Source: GCA-2705995 sp965661625
GTDB lineage: Bacteria > Bacteroidota > Bacteroidia > Flavobacteriales_G > Salibacteraceae
Assembly: GCA_965661625.1 (NCBI GenBank)
Contig: CBFIEM010000001.1
Span: 1 to 64,000 of the forward strand
Length of the DNA: 64,000 nt
Direction of reading: 5' to 3'
Shown here: piece after piece, positions 16,768-25,104 of the stretch
Numbering within the stretch: the stretch's first letter is position 1
How the letters are laid out: the number at the start of each line of letters is the position of its first letter
Program-made: the position numbers and the translations under genes
The notes under the pieces: generated by a model
Seen by the model: only the letters and a program-made list of their open reading frames with translations
What the model was told of the DNA's origin: nothing
Database searches by the model: none

Positions 16768-17526
16768 TTAAGCGTTGACTTGTTCGTCTTCTTTTAACCA
16801 ATCGTAACCCTTTTCTTCCAGCTCAAGGGCCAATTCTTTGGGACCACTTTTAACAATTTTACCCTTGTACAACACATGTACAACATCTGGAACAATGTGA
16901 TCCAATAAACGCTGGTAGTGGGTAATTACCAAAAAGGCATTCTTTTCAGTCTTTAGCTGGTTAACACCTTCTGAAACGATGCGCAGCGCATCTATATCTA
17001 GCCCCGAATCGGTTTCATCTAAAATTGCCAGTTTAGGATTGAGCATGGCCATATGGAATATTTCATTCCTTTTCTTTTCCCCGCCAGAGAACCCTTCATT
17101 CAACGAACGGTTTGTAAGTCGCCCATCCAATTCAACCAAGGCTTGTTTCTCTTTCATCAGCTTCAAAAACTCCTTAGCTGAAAGTGCATCTTCTCCGCGG
17201 TATTCACGAATGCTTTGGAGTGCTGTTTTGATGAAGTTAACATTACTCACTCCCGGAATTTCTACAGGATATTGAAAAGCTAAAAACAAACCCTCGCCTG
17301 CTCTTTCGTGTGGATCGAGCTCAAGCAAATCATTTCCTTCAAACGTTACAGATCCTTCGGTAACCTCATAGTCATCACGACCTGCTAAAACTGCGGCTAA
17401 CGTAGATTTCCCTGAACCGTTTGGCCCCATTACAGCGTGAATCTCACCCGGTTTAATTTCCAGGTCAATTCCTTTTAGTATCTCTGTGCCTTCAATATTG
17501 GCATGTAAATTCTTGATTGATAACAT
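16768..17526 (-). CDS. sufC: SUF ABC-type ATPase SufC
   Basis: A 252-residue cytosolic ABC ATPase energising the SufBC2D scaffold. The Walker A motif is GPNGSGKST (residues 34-42), the signature is NEGFSGGEKKRNEI, and Walker B is LAILDETDSGLDIDAL, with the SufC-typical DETDSGLD. The H-loop is VITHYQRLLDHI. It lies between sufB and sufD with short gaps. Confidence 0.96.
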   Translation of the reverse strand: MLSIKNLHANIEGTEILKGIDLEIKPGEIHAVMGPNGSGKSTLAAVLAGRDDYEVTEGSVTFEGNDLLELDPHERAGEGLFLAFQYPVEIPGVSNVNFIKTALQSIREYRGEDALSAKEFLKLMKEKQALVELDGRLTNRSLNEGFSGGEKKRNEIFHMAMLNPKLAILDETDSGLDIDALRIVSEGVNQLKTEKNAFLVITHYQRLLDHIVPDVVHVLYKGKIVKSGPKELALELEEKGYDWLKEDEQVNA

Positions 17527-17536
17527 GTTCTGAAAT

Positions 17537-18988
17537 TTAACCCACTGATCCTTCTAGGGTGATGTCCAATAATTTTTGTGCTTCCACGGCAAATTCCATG
17601 GGCAGTTGATTCAATACTTCTTTTGCGTAACCATTAACAATTAGGCTAATGGCCTTTTCTTCGTCAATACCGCGTTGCTGACAATAGAACAGCTGATCTT
17701 CACCAATTTTCGAGGTTGTTGCCTCGTGTTCCACTTTGGCGCTCTTATTCTTTACTTCGATGTAGGGAAACGTGTGTGCACCGCATTTATCGCCCAATAA
17801 CAATGAATCGCATTGCGAGAAATTGCGGGCATTCTTCGCGTTCTTGTGTACCTGAACCAATCCGCGGTAGCTGTTTTCTGATTTTCCAGCCGAAATACCT
17901 TTAGAAATAATAACTGACTTCGTGTTTCTTCCAATGTGAACCATTTTAGTTCCTGTATCTGCCATTTGATGGTTATTGGTTACAGCAACCGAATAAAACT
18001 CTCCTTCAGCATAATCCCCTTTCAAAATGCATGATGGGTATTTCCACGTAATGGCAGATCCTGTTTCTACTTGGGTCCAGCTAATTTTAGCATGATTTCC
18101 AGCACACAATCCGCGTTTGGTAACGAAGTTGAACACTCCTCCTTTTCCATCTTTATCTCCTGGATACCAGTTTTGAACTGTAGAGTATTTCACTTCCGCG
18201 CGTTCTTTCGCCACAATTTCCACAACTGCTGCATGGAGTTGGTTTTCATCGCGCGTAGGCGCTGTACATCCTTCTAGGTAACTCACATAAGCTTCATCTT
18301 CCGCAACTATTAGTGTGCGTTCGAACTGACCTGTTCCAGCCTCGTTAATGCGGAAATATGTAGAAAGCTCCATTGGGCAGCGCACTCCTTTTGGAATGTA
18401 ACAAAATGAACCATCCGTAAATACTGCTGAATTAAGTGCAGCATAAAAATTATCGTTCGGAGGGACAACTTTACCCATGTTTTCTTTGACCAACTCGGGA
18501 TACTCTTGAACTGCTTCACTGAACGAGCAGAAGATTACACCCAACTCTTTGAGCTTGTCTTTAAACGTAGTTTGAACCGAAACGGAGTCTACCACAACAT
18601 CCATAGCTACTCCAGCCAGTCGCTTTTGTTCTTCGATGGATATCCCAAGTTTGTCGTACATCGACTTCAACTCCGGGTCTAACTCATCCAAACTATCCAA
18701 TTGCTTTTTGGGTTTCGGCGCGGCGAAATAGGAAATCGCCTGAAAGTCGGGCTTTTTATACCTTACGTGAGCCCATTCTGGCTCCTCCATTTTTTGCCAA
18801 TTACGGTAGGCGTCTAACCTGAACTTAAGTAACCATTCTGGCTCATTCTTTTTCGCAGAAATAAGCCGAATAATGTCTTCGTTCAGTCCGTTTGGAACCT
18901 TGTCGGTTTCAAAGTTCGACACAAAACCATACTTGTAATCCTCTTTGTTGAGGTCTTTTGCTAATTCTGCTTCAGTATATGACGGCAT
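17537..18988 (-). CDS. sufB: SUF scaffold subunit SufB
   Basis: A 483-residue scaffold protein on which new Fe-S clusters are built. The start is taken at 18988 (MPSYTEAELAKDLNKEDYKY), which matches the family; a longer start at 19024 would overlap the preceding gene. Marks include YFAAPKPKKQLDSLDELDP, YIPKGVRCPMELSTYFRIN, YLEGCTAPTRDENQLHAAVV and the C-terminal HEATTSKIGEDQLFYCQQRG. Within this cluster it is the largest and best-conserved protein. Confidence 0.95.
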   Translation of the reverse strand: MPSYTEAELAKDLNKEDYKYGFVSNFETDKVPNGLNEDIIRLISAKKNEPEWLLKFRLDAYRNWQKMEEPEWAHVRYKKPDFQAISYFAAPKPKKQLDSLDELDPELKSMYDKLGISIEEQKRLAGVAMDVVVDSVSVQTTFKDKLKELGVIFCSFSEAVQEYPELVKENMGKVVPPNDNFYAALNSAVFTDGSFCYIPKGVRCPMELSTYFRINEAGTGQFERTLIVAEDEAYVSYLEGCTAPTRDENQLHAAVVEIVAKERAEVKYSTVQNWYPGDKDGKGGVFNFVTKRGLCAGNHAKISWTQVETGSAITWKYPSCILKGDYAEGEFYSVAVTNNHQMADTGTKMVHIGRNTKSVIISKGISAGKSENSYRGLVQVHKNAKNARNFSQCDSLLLGDKCGAHTFPYIEVKNKSAKVEHEATTSKIGEDQLFYCQQRGIDEEKAISLIVNGYAKEVLNQLPMEFAVEAQKLLDITLEGSVG

Positions 18989-18999
18989 ATGCGTTCGAA

Positions 19000-19326
19000 T
19001 CAAATTGAAAAACTCTCCCCACATCCGCAGGTGCGGGATGCGTTGGGATTAATAAACTCAAATCCCTTCCCGTTTAACCCACCAGAATAACTCAAGGTTG
19101 TTCCAATGAGGTACAAGAAGCTTTTTTTATCAACGACAATGGTCACTCCCTTATCTTCAAATTGCTTATCATCGGGATTCACTGCTGTATCAAAAGACAA
19201 ATCATAGGTTAATCCCGAGCATCCCCCACCTTTAACTCCTACGCGGATGAAAGCTTCTTGAGCAACTTCTTGACGCTCTTTCAAGCGATTTACTTCTTCT
19301 TTTGCTGTATCAGATACGTGTATCAT
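19000..19326 (-). CDS. A-type iron-sulfur carrier (SufA/IscA/HesB family)
   Basis: A 108-residue HesB/IscA-like protein that delivers Fe-S clusters to apo-enzymes. The three conserved cysteines are in GGGCSGLTYDLSF and RTCGCGESFSI. The start at 19326 (MIHVSDTAKEEVNRLKERQ) fits the family better than an ATG seven codons upstream. It is the first gene of the SUF operon, 11 bases before sufB, and directly follows the palindrome and promoter described at 19370-19437. Confidence 0.93.
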   Translation of the reverse strand: MIHVSDTAKEEVNRLKERQEVAQEAFIRVGVKGGGCSGLTYDLSFDTAVNPDDKQFEDKGVTIVVDKKSFLYLIGTTLSYSGGLNGKGFEFINPNASRTCGCGESFSI

Positions 19327-19369
19327 CGTTCTTCTCTGTAACACCAATTGCTTCAGTTGGTTTTTGATT

Positions 19370-19390
19370 TATTTAGATTTAATCTAAATA
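19370..19390. promoter_or_regulatory. 21-bp perfect palindrome upstream of the SUF operon
   Basis: ATTTAGATT (19371-19379) and AATCTAAAT (19381-19389) are exact inverted copies around a single T, and the outermost T/A pair extends the symmetry by one base on each side. It lies 44 bases before the sufA-like start and just downstream of the predicted transcription start, the expected place for a repressor. Its form is like sites of iron- or Fe-S-sensing regulators (Fur, DtxR or Rrf2 families), but the protein cannot be told from sequence. Confidence 0.7.
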
Positions 19391-19406
19391 GAAGCGAAAT
19401 AGACTG

Positions 19407-19437
19407 CAAAAATACCAATAAATGGGTATTTTACCAA
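19407..19437 (-). promoter_or_regulatory. Promoter of the SUF operon
   Basis: On the minus strand TTG (19435-19437) is followed after 20 bases by TATTTTTG (19407-19414), an exact TAnnTTTG. Transcription would start near 19400, so the palindrome at 19370-19390 falls at about +10 to +30. Confidence 0.55.
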
Positions 19438-19461
19438 GGGAGTAGAATTTATAAATAGGAA

Positions 19462-19782
19462 CTACTTGTTCAATATCGCCAAAACAACACCAACGAATGG
19501 CGCAATGAGCACCCAGCTGAGGAACAATCCAAATATGAGGTAAATGAGTAACCCGAGGTATTCGTAGCCAAAAACAGGATCAAATGTTACAATAAGTGAT
19601 GCAACAGGTGTAAACACGAAGACCAAAAGATTTCCTACTTCTCCCCATTCAGGAAAAAGGCCCGCCTTGAGCAGGCCTCCAAGAATCCAGCTAATCACGT
19701 TGTAAGGAATCGCAACCTTCATGGCATAATGAAGAATAGGCCAGTCTTTCTTGGGGATATAATTCTCTACCAGATTAGTCAT
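19462..19782 (-). CDS. Small integral membrane protein of unknown function
   Basis: A 106-residue protein with three predicted transmembrane segments (around VAIPYNVISWILGGLLKAGL, VGNLLVFVFTPVASLIVTF and YLGLLIYLIFGLFLSWVLIA). The chosen start ATG at 19782 overlaps the thiL stop by 8 bases (ATGACTAA), which suggests translational coupling. An ATG three codons further upstream is also possible. No family is recognised. It lies between thiL and the SUF promoter. Confidence 0.7.
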   Translation of the reverse strand: MTNLVENYIPKKDWPILHYAMKVAIPYNVISWILGGLLKAGLFPEWGEVGNLLVFVFTPVASLIVTFDPVFGYEYLGLLIYLIFGLFLSWVLIAPFVGVVLAILNK

Positions 19783-20821
19783 GCTTTGCAAAGGCGTTCC
19801 ATCCTTGAGCCTTTAGCTCAATCTGATCACCACCACGACCAACCAAGTTACAACCAGCACTTGCATCGGTTATGTGGCCAATAATGGATAATTCGTCACG
19901 GATTTCTACTTGCTCATAATCACTGGGCGAAATTGTAAACAACAACTCATAATCTTCACCTCCATTCAGCGCCACAATGGTTTCTGCAAGTTTAAAATCA
20001 TCTGCTGCTTGAGAAGTACCGAAGTCAATAGGTAGCTTCTCTTCATAAACTTGAATGCCGCACGCGGAAGCTTTGGCAAGGTGTAATAACTCCGATGCTA
20101 ACCCATCAGACACATCTATCATGGCAGTTGGAGCTACACCTGCTTTCTCGAGTAAGGGCTTTAAAAATACTTTTGCTTCGGGTTTTAATTGACGCTCAAG
20201 AATATAATCATATCCAGAAAGGTCTGGCTGGGTGTTCGGACTGTCTTTAAAAACAGCTTTCTCGCGTTCCAACACTTGCAACCCCATATATGCTGCGCCT
20301 AAGTCACCCGTTACACAGATTAAATCATGCTCATTTGCTCCTTTTCGGTAGACTGCTTTACCCGACTCAACTGTGCCGATGGCAGTAACACTTATGGTAA
20401 GACCGGCTGCTGAACTACTCGTGTCGCCACCAACCAAATCGACATTGTATTTTTCGCAAGCGAGGAGCATACCAGCATACAGTTCTTCCAGTGCTTCAAC
20501 TGAGAACCGATTTGAAACCCCAATTCCCACCGTTACTTGAGTTGGAGTTGCGTGCATCGCACAAACATCACTAACATTTACTGCAATTGCTTTGTACCCG
20601 AGGTGTTTGAGTGGAACGTAACCTAAATCAAAGTGCACACCTTCAAGTAAAAGGTCTGTTGTTATTACAGTTTCCTGATCTTCAAAACGCAGAACAGCCG
20701 CATCATCGCCAATCCCTTTCACAGTGGATGGTTGATTTAACTTTACAAGTTTGGTGAGGTGCTCAATGAGGGCAAATTCACCCATACTTCCTAACTCTGT
20801 TCGTTCTGCATTATCAAACAT
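19775..20821 (-). CDS. thiL: Thiamine-monophosphate kinase
   Basis: A 348-residue ATP-dependent kinase converting thiamine monophosphate to the diphosphate cofactor. It shows the PurM/ThiL fold marks GIGDDAAVL, TTDLLLEGVHFDL, AVNVSDVCAMHATPTQVTV, LVGGDTSSSAAGLTISV and MIDVSDGLASELLHLAKAS, with the Asp residues that hold Mg-ATP. An N-terminal extension (FDNAERTELGSMGEFALIEHL) is common in Bacteroidota ThiL. It is separated from the gene on its right by a strong terminator. Confidence 0.94.
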   Translation of the reverse strand: MFDNAERTELGSMGEFALIEHLTKLVKLNQPSTVKGIGDDAAVLRFEDQETVITTDLLLEGVHFDLGYVPLKHLGYKAIAVNVSDVCAMHATPTQVTVGIGVSNRFSVEALEELYAGMLLACEKYNVDLVGGDTSSSAAGLTISVTAIGTVESGKAVYRKGANEHDLICVTGDLGAAYMGLQVLEREKAVFKDSPNTQPDLSGYDYILERQLKPEAKVFLKPLLEKAGVAPTAMIDVSDGLASELLHLAKASACGIQVYEEKLPIDFGTSQAADDFKLAETIVALNGGEDYELLFTISPSDYEQVEIRDELSIIGHITDASAGCNLVGRGGDQIELKAQGWNAFAKHD

Positions 20822-20905
20822 ACCTGTAGCTTTTGCTGCAAAAGTAGGTATTCAATGCTAGAACAGGATGTAATCATTGTTCTTGACCTAACGTGAGGAT
20901 AAAAA

Positions 20906-20929
20906 AAAGACCGCATTGCTGCGGTCTTT
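20906..20929. terminator. Strong rho-independent terminator
   Basis: AAAGACCGCA and TGCGGTCTTT form a 10-bp perfect stem with loop TTGC, preceded on the plus strand by a run of A (20901-20908), which becomes a T-run on the minus strand. It ends the minus-strand transcript of the T9SS cargo gene at 20974-22005. Confidence 0.8.
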
Positions 20930-20973
20930 ATTCCCATCAAAGATGAGTTTGGTTGCCTAACTAAACATCTGCC

Positions 20974-22005
20974 TTAATCGATGACTAGCTTCTTTACAGT
21001 AGTGCGATCTTTTTGAGTAAGTCGCAAGAAATATATGCCCTTACCTTGACTACTTAGATCAAATGATCCCACTACCTGCTCACCTTTAGAACAATTCAGT
21101 TCTTGGCGAGCTATTTCTTTACCATTGGTGTCATTTATCGTGACAACCACTGGTTTGTTGTTTGTTGCCAAATATTTCAAGGTTACTTGTCCTTGAGATG
21201 GATTGGGGTAAACTTCCATCTCCTTAACATTAACCTGTTTAGAAGGAGTATCTTGGCGCGATTTGCTAGGAATATCTTCCACGTGAATCACACGTTTTAT
21301 TACCAACTTTTTAACCGACTTATCTTCAAGTCCTTCAACATCAACGTCGAGAGACTCTAAAAGCTCTTCTAATTCTTCCCTTGAAACTTCATCAGGAGAA
21401 CCTTCAATTAGTTTCACTTCTTTTTTACCGTCGGCATTTATCAGAACAATTTTCTGATACCCTTCCATATGATTAACGTCTTTAAGCTCATCTGGGTTGG
21501 TGTCACCGTGAAATAAATGTCCCTTTTTTACATTCACATCCATAGAATCACATGAAATGGTTTTGAACATAAACACCTTGCTCGAATCACCTGAAACGCC
21601 ATGCGATTCTAGTAACTCTTTGATCTCAACTTCAATATCTTCAGCGCCCTCACCAGCATGTGTGAAATTGAATGAGTACCCTCCAACTTTCACCTCTGCA
21701 TGGTCTGCTTCATGATCGCGTAAAAATTCATCAGCTTTCTTTCCAGTATAGGTGTTTGTTCTGCTCTTACCGCCCTTTACGACCGTGTGTTTTACCGTTT
21801 TCACACCATCCTCTTGTGTCACATGAATGGTTTCTTTAGTTGAGTTCTCATCATGTTCATCGGAACTAACTACGGTCTTGATTTTAAATTCGGACTTGGG
21901 AGACTCGTTCAATTCCTGGGCAATTGAAACAGATGCGGTTCCTAGTGCCATTACTAAGCACCCCACCGCTAAATGCAAGCCCGATTGAGCTAAATTTGAT
22001 TTCAT
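20974..22005 (-). CDS. Secreted acidic protein with a T9SS C-terminal sorting domain
   Basis: A 343-residue exported protein. Residues 1-29 form a signal peptide (cut after SIAQ). The body (30-260) is rich in charged residues and beta-hairpin-like stretches (HVTQEDGVKTVKHTVVKGGK, KELLESHGVSGDSSKVF) and matches no family I recognise. From about residue 268 a type A T9SS sorting domain begins (MEVYPNPSQGQVTLKY) and ends GKGIYFLRLTQKDRTTVKKL. It is transcribed divergently from rprX/rprY, so it may be a target of that system. Both the function and the regulatory link are inferred. Confidence 0.82.
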   Translation of the reverse strand: MKSNLAQSGLHLAVGCLVMALGTASVSIAQELNESPKSEFKIKTVVSSDEHDENSTKETIHVTQEDGVKTVKHTVVKGGKSRTNTYTGKKADEFLRDHEADHAEVKVGGYSFNFTHAGEGAEDIEVEIKELLESHGVSGDSSKVFMFKTISCDSMDVNVKKGHLFHGDTNPDELKDVNHMEGYQKIVLINADGKKEVKLIEGSPDEVSREELEELLESLDVDVEGLEDKSVKKLVIKRVIHVEDIPSKSRQDTPSKQVNVKEMEVYPNPSQGQVTLKYLATNNKPVVVTINDTNGKEIARQELNCSKGEQVVGSFDLSSQGKGIYFLRLTQKDRTTVKKLVID

Positions 22006-22057
22006 ACTGTTGAGTTTAGGTTGATTTAAGCTGTGCTCACTACTAAAAGCAACATGA

Positions 22058-22065
22058 CAAACGTA
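22058..22065 (-). promoter_or_regulatory. Promoter -7 element of the T9SS cargo gene
   Basis: TACGTTTG on the minus strand is an exact TAnnTTTG, 53 bases upstream of the ATG at 22005. No -33 element at normal spacing was found, which may mean that an activator is needed. Confidence 0.45.
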
Positions 22066-22150
22066 CCATGTTCACTACTACACCCCTGTTAATCAAATCC
22101 CAAAGGATGTTAAAATCTGTTAACCCCTGCTGAACAAGCGGTTAGGCGAT

Positions 22151-22158
22151 TACTTTTG
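22151..22158 (+). promoter_or_regulatory. Promoter -7 element immediately before rprX
   Basis: TACTTTTG is an exact TAnnTTTG and ends only 4 bases before the rprX ATG (22163). If used, transcription would begin at or within a few bases of the start codon, giving a leaderless mRNA. No clear -33 TTG is present. Confidence 0.45.
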
Positions 22159-22162
22159 TTTC

Positions 22163-23779
22163 ATGAAACGCACAACTATCAGAGCATTCATTGCGGTAGT
22201 AACGATAGCACTTGTAGGCCTGATAGCCATTCAATTCTATTGGATAGATAACGCCCTGGACCTCAAGGAGGATGAGTTTAAGCGCAATGCAAATGATGCT
22301 TTAGCACGTGTTGTGAGCACATTGGAAAAAGAAGAAGCTCTCAAGCGTATGCGCAGTCATCGCGAAGGAAGGGCCCTCTTTTTTAATAGTGATAGCCTAA
22401 CGAACAATGATGCAATTCCTGCTGACTCTAACTTCAACTTCATTATTATGAGGCAGGTAGAGTCGGACGGTATCAATGCAGAAATTACCATTACCGAAGA
22501 GCGTGACGGGGAACGCATTCAACGCAGCACCACTACTGCAGTAGAAGAGTTAGATAGTATCAATCAAGATTTAACCATTCAAATTGGTGGTGAACAGCGT
22601 GAATCATTTGAGACTATAGAGAACAATGCCACTTCAACGTTCGATAGTCTCTTGATGGCGCGCTTGGTAAAAAAACGTGCATTCATTGGTGAGATTGTTG
22701 AAAGCCTGGTAGAGGTAGATCTCAATGAACCCATTGAAAAACGCGTTAAAAAAGACCTGCTGGATTCACTTATTTCCACTGAACTTCGAGCAGCTGGTAT
22801 AACAACTCCCTACGAATTTGCACTTTTAGATACACGCGGAGATTCTCGATTAGCGAGCACCTCCTTTCCATTAGAACCTGGAAACACCCATGACATTCGC
22901 GCTCGTTTATTTCCAAATGACGTACTTCCCCAACGGGTATTTCTCGAGCTCTTTTTTCCAAAAAAACGCGGATACTTGTTGCGATCAAGCTGGCTAATCC
23001 TATCCACGTCTACCCTTATTATACTAGCTATTGCATTGGTTTTTTATTTCGCCATTGCCACCATCATTACCCAAAAGAAAAACTCGGAAATCAAAAACGA
23101 CTTCATCAACAACATGACTCATGAGCTTAAAACACCAATATCTACCATTTCATTGGCTTGTGAGGCCTTAGAAGACCCTGACATTGGAAATAACCAGGCT
23201 TTAAATACGCGGTATATCGCAATGATAAGTGACGAGAACAAGCGGTTGGGAATGCTTGTCGAGGAAGTATTACAAAGTGCTGTTTTTGATAAAGGTGAGT
23301 TCAAATTAAAACTGGAAGAGACCGACCTTCACTCGTTAATCAATGCCGTTTGTGATAAAATCAATATGCAAATCGCTGACAGATCAGGGCAGCTCGTTTG
23401 TAACCTAAAAGCTGAGCACAGCCGATTAAAGGTAGATCGCGTGCATGTTTCCAATGTACTTTACAACTTGATTGACAACGCCAATAAATACAGTAAGAAC
23501 ACCCCAGAAATAAGTATCGAAACGCACAACACAGATGGCCATTTCGTCATTGCAGTTTCGGACAAAGGAATTGGCATTGCTTCCGAAAATCAAAAACGTG
23601 TGTTCGAACGCTTGTATCGGGTTCCAACAGGGAATGTGCATGACGTTAAAGGCTTTGGACTCGGGTTAAGCTATGTTAAAATAATTGTTGAACGCCATGG
23701 CGGATACGTTAGCTTAACTAGTGAATTGGGCAAAGGGAGTACATTTAAAATCTATTTACCGCTTTATGAAAAAGTTTAA
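22163..23779 (+). CDS. rprX: Sensor histidine kinase, RprX-like
   Basis: A 538-residue membrane kinase. Transmembrane helices lie at about residues 7-27 and 278-302 and enclose a charged periplasmic sensor domain of about 245 residues. The cytoplasmic part has the HisKA box NNMTHELKTPISTISL with phospho-acceptor His320, the N box LIDNANKYSK, G1 DKGIGIASENQ and G2 GFGLGLSYVKIIVERHGG. Its partner response regulator overlaps its 3' end by 14 bases and closely resembles RprY of Bacteroides, hence the name. The inducing signal is not evident. Confidence 0.9.
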   Translation: MKRTTIRAFIAVVTIALVGLIAIQFYWIDNALDLKEDEFKRNANDALARVVSTLEKEEALKRMRSHREGRALFFNSDSLTNNDAIPADSNFNFIIMRQVESDGINAEITITEERDGERIQRSTTTAVEELDSINQDLTIQIGGEQRESFETIENNATSTFDSLLMARLVKKRAFIGEIVESLVEVDLNEPIEKRVKKDLLDSLISTELRAAGITTPYEFALLDTRGDSRLASTSFPLEPGNTHDIRARLFPNDVLPQRVFLELFFPKKRGYLLRSSWLILSTSTLIILAIALVFYFAIATIITQKKNSEIKNDFINNMTHELKTPISTISLACEALEDPDIGNNQALNTRYIAMISDENKRLGMLVEEVLQSAVFDKGEFKLKLEETDLHSLINAVCDKINMQIADRSGQLVCNLKAEHSRLKVDRVHVSNVLYNLIDNANKYSKNTPEISIETHNTDGHFVIAVSDKGIGIASENQKRVFERLYRVPTGNVHDVKGFGLGLSYVKIIVERHGGYVSLTSELGKGSTFKIYLPLYEKV

Positions 23780-24461
23780 ACTATTGGTGGTTGAGGACGA
23801 CCCCAACTTAGGCACCATATTAGCCGAATACCTTGTTGCAAAGGGGTATGATGTTACACGTGAAGAAAATGGAGACGCTGGCTTTAAGGCCTTTGCTAAA
23901 TCAGATTTCGATCTTTGCATTTTGGACGTAATGATGCCCGTAAAGGATGGCTTCACATTAGCTATGGAAATCCGAAAAATCAATGCTGACGTGCCCATCA
24001 TATTCCTTACTGCCAAAAACATGAAGGAAGATAAACTTGAAGGATTTAAGCGGGGAGCTGATGACTATGTAACTAAACCCTTTTCAATGGAAGAGTTGCT
24101 GATGCGCATAAATGCCATCCTACGCCGAACAAATAAAGACCTTCTCAAACAAGAAGAGCGTTCATCATACCGCGTCGGCTCATTTGAATTTGATCACCAT
24201 GAACAGCTGCTTAAGCGAGATGGCGATGAAAAGAAACTGACGTCTAAAGAAAACCAAGTGCTAAAGCTTCTTGTACAAAACAAAAACGAAGTTCTCGAGC
24301 GCACTTCTGCATTGAATGCAATTTGGGGTGATGATTCGTATTTTAATTCAAGAAGTATGGATGTATACATTGCAAAACTGCGCAAGTACCTCAAAGACGA
24401 TGAGCAAATTGAAATTATAAATGTTCACGGACGTGGATTCAAACTAATTGTGCGCGCTTAG
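23766..24461 (+). CDS. rprY: Response regulator, OmpR/RprY family
   Basis: A 231-residue DNA-binding response regulator. The start at 23766 gives the standard MKKFKLLVVEDDPNLG; an ATG 45 bases upstream lies deep inside rprX. The phospho-acceptor is Asp54 in LCILDVMMPVKDGF, with the acidic pair at 11-12 and Lys104 in DDYVTKPFSMEEL. The C-terminal winged helix spans about 135-230 (LTSKENQVLKLLVQNKNEVL, MDVYIAKLRKYLKDD, VHGRGFKL). Its stop overlaps the stop of the convergent DUF6132 gene (TTAG), leaving no room for a terminator between them. Confidence 0.93.
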   Translation: MKKFKLLVVEDDPNLGTILAEYLVAKGYDVTREENGDAGFKAFAKSDFDLCILDVMMPVKDGFTLAMEIRKINADVPIIFLTAKNMKEDKLEGFKRGADDYVTKPFSMEELLMRINAILRRTNKDLLKQEERSSYRVGSFEFDHHEQLLKRDGDEKKLTSKENQVLKLLVQNKNEVLERTSALNAIWGDDSYFNSRSMDVYIAKLRKYLKDDEQIEIINVHGRGFKLIVRA

Positions 24462-24661
24462 TCTTCTTTGCCCTTGTTCTTTTGAAGGTCTTTAAATGTG
24501 CCCCCCAATAGTGCGCCCATTATTCCTCCATACGCAGAACTGACATAAGGACTTCCAGTTATTGCACAGCCTCCTTCACAGCCAACAAAATACCAATAGC
24601 TAAAACCGGCCGAGGCACCTAAAACGCTAAGGCCCAAAATAACCTTCCAGTCTAGTTTCAT
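24458..24661 (-). CDS. DUF6132-like small membrane protein
   Basis: A 67-residue protein with two predicted transmembrane helices (VILGLSVLGASAGFSYWYFV and YGGIMGALLGGTF) around a short conserved loop GCEGGCAITGSPYVSSAYGG with two cysteines. This pattern fits the DUF6132 family as I know it. The start overlaps the stop of the lipoprotein rhodanese gene by 4 bases (ATGA), so the two are coupled. The paired Cys at the membrane and the rhodanese neighbours suggest a part in moving sulfur or reducing equivalents across the membrane; this is inference. Confidence 0.75.
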   Translation of the reverse strand: MKLDWKVILGLSVLGASAGFSYWYFVGCEGGCAITGSPYVSSAYGGIMGALLGGTFKDLQKNKGKED

Positions 24662-25104
24662 TTCTCCATGGGTTTACCTGCCGACATCCAACGGCCGTAA
24701 CCATCTGCCAGGTTATAAACATACGCGAAACCCATTTCCTTCATTTGCTCAGCTGCTTGAGCACTTCTGCCACCAGAGTGACAATAAACATAAACCGGAG
24801 TATTGCGATCCAATTTAGCCACTTCATTTGCAAAGTCATCACCGAAGAAATCCAGTTGAACAGCACCAGGGATTTTACCCGACTTCTCAAGCTCCATATC
24901 GGTTCGTACATCCAAAACAATTCGGTCTTGGGTAGCTTCAATTGCAGATTCGAACTCGTCGCTATTCAAATCTTCATAAGCCATTTGCCCTGTTTGTTCC
25001 GGTTGCGACTTTGCCTTCGCGGCAGTTGATTCTTGACCATTGCACGCCGATAGCATAACAAGCATTGCTAAAATTACGGCAACATTGATTTTACTTTTCT
25101 CCAT
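24658..25104 (-). CDS. Rhodanese-domain lipoprotein
   Basis: A 148-residue exported sulfurtransferase. The lipobox LSAC at residues 18-21 marks a lipoprotein, and a short linker leads to a single rhodanese domain (about 50-145). Domain marks are IVLDVRTDMELEKSGKIPGA, and the active-site loop YCHSGGRS with the catalytic Cys. It overlaps the upstream cytoplasmic rhodanese gene by 31 bases and the DUF6132 gene by 4. Rhodaneses carry sulfane sulfur as a Cys persulfide; the donor and acceptor here are unknown. Confidence 0.88.
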   Translation of the reverse strand: MEKSKINVAVILAMLVMLSACNGQESTAAKAKSQPEQTGQMAYEDLNSDEFESAIEATQDRIVLDVRTDMELEKSGKIPGAVQLDFFGDDFANEVAKLDRNTPVYVYCHSGGRSAQAAEQMKEMGFAYVYNLADGYGRWMSAGKPMEK

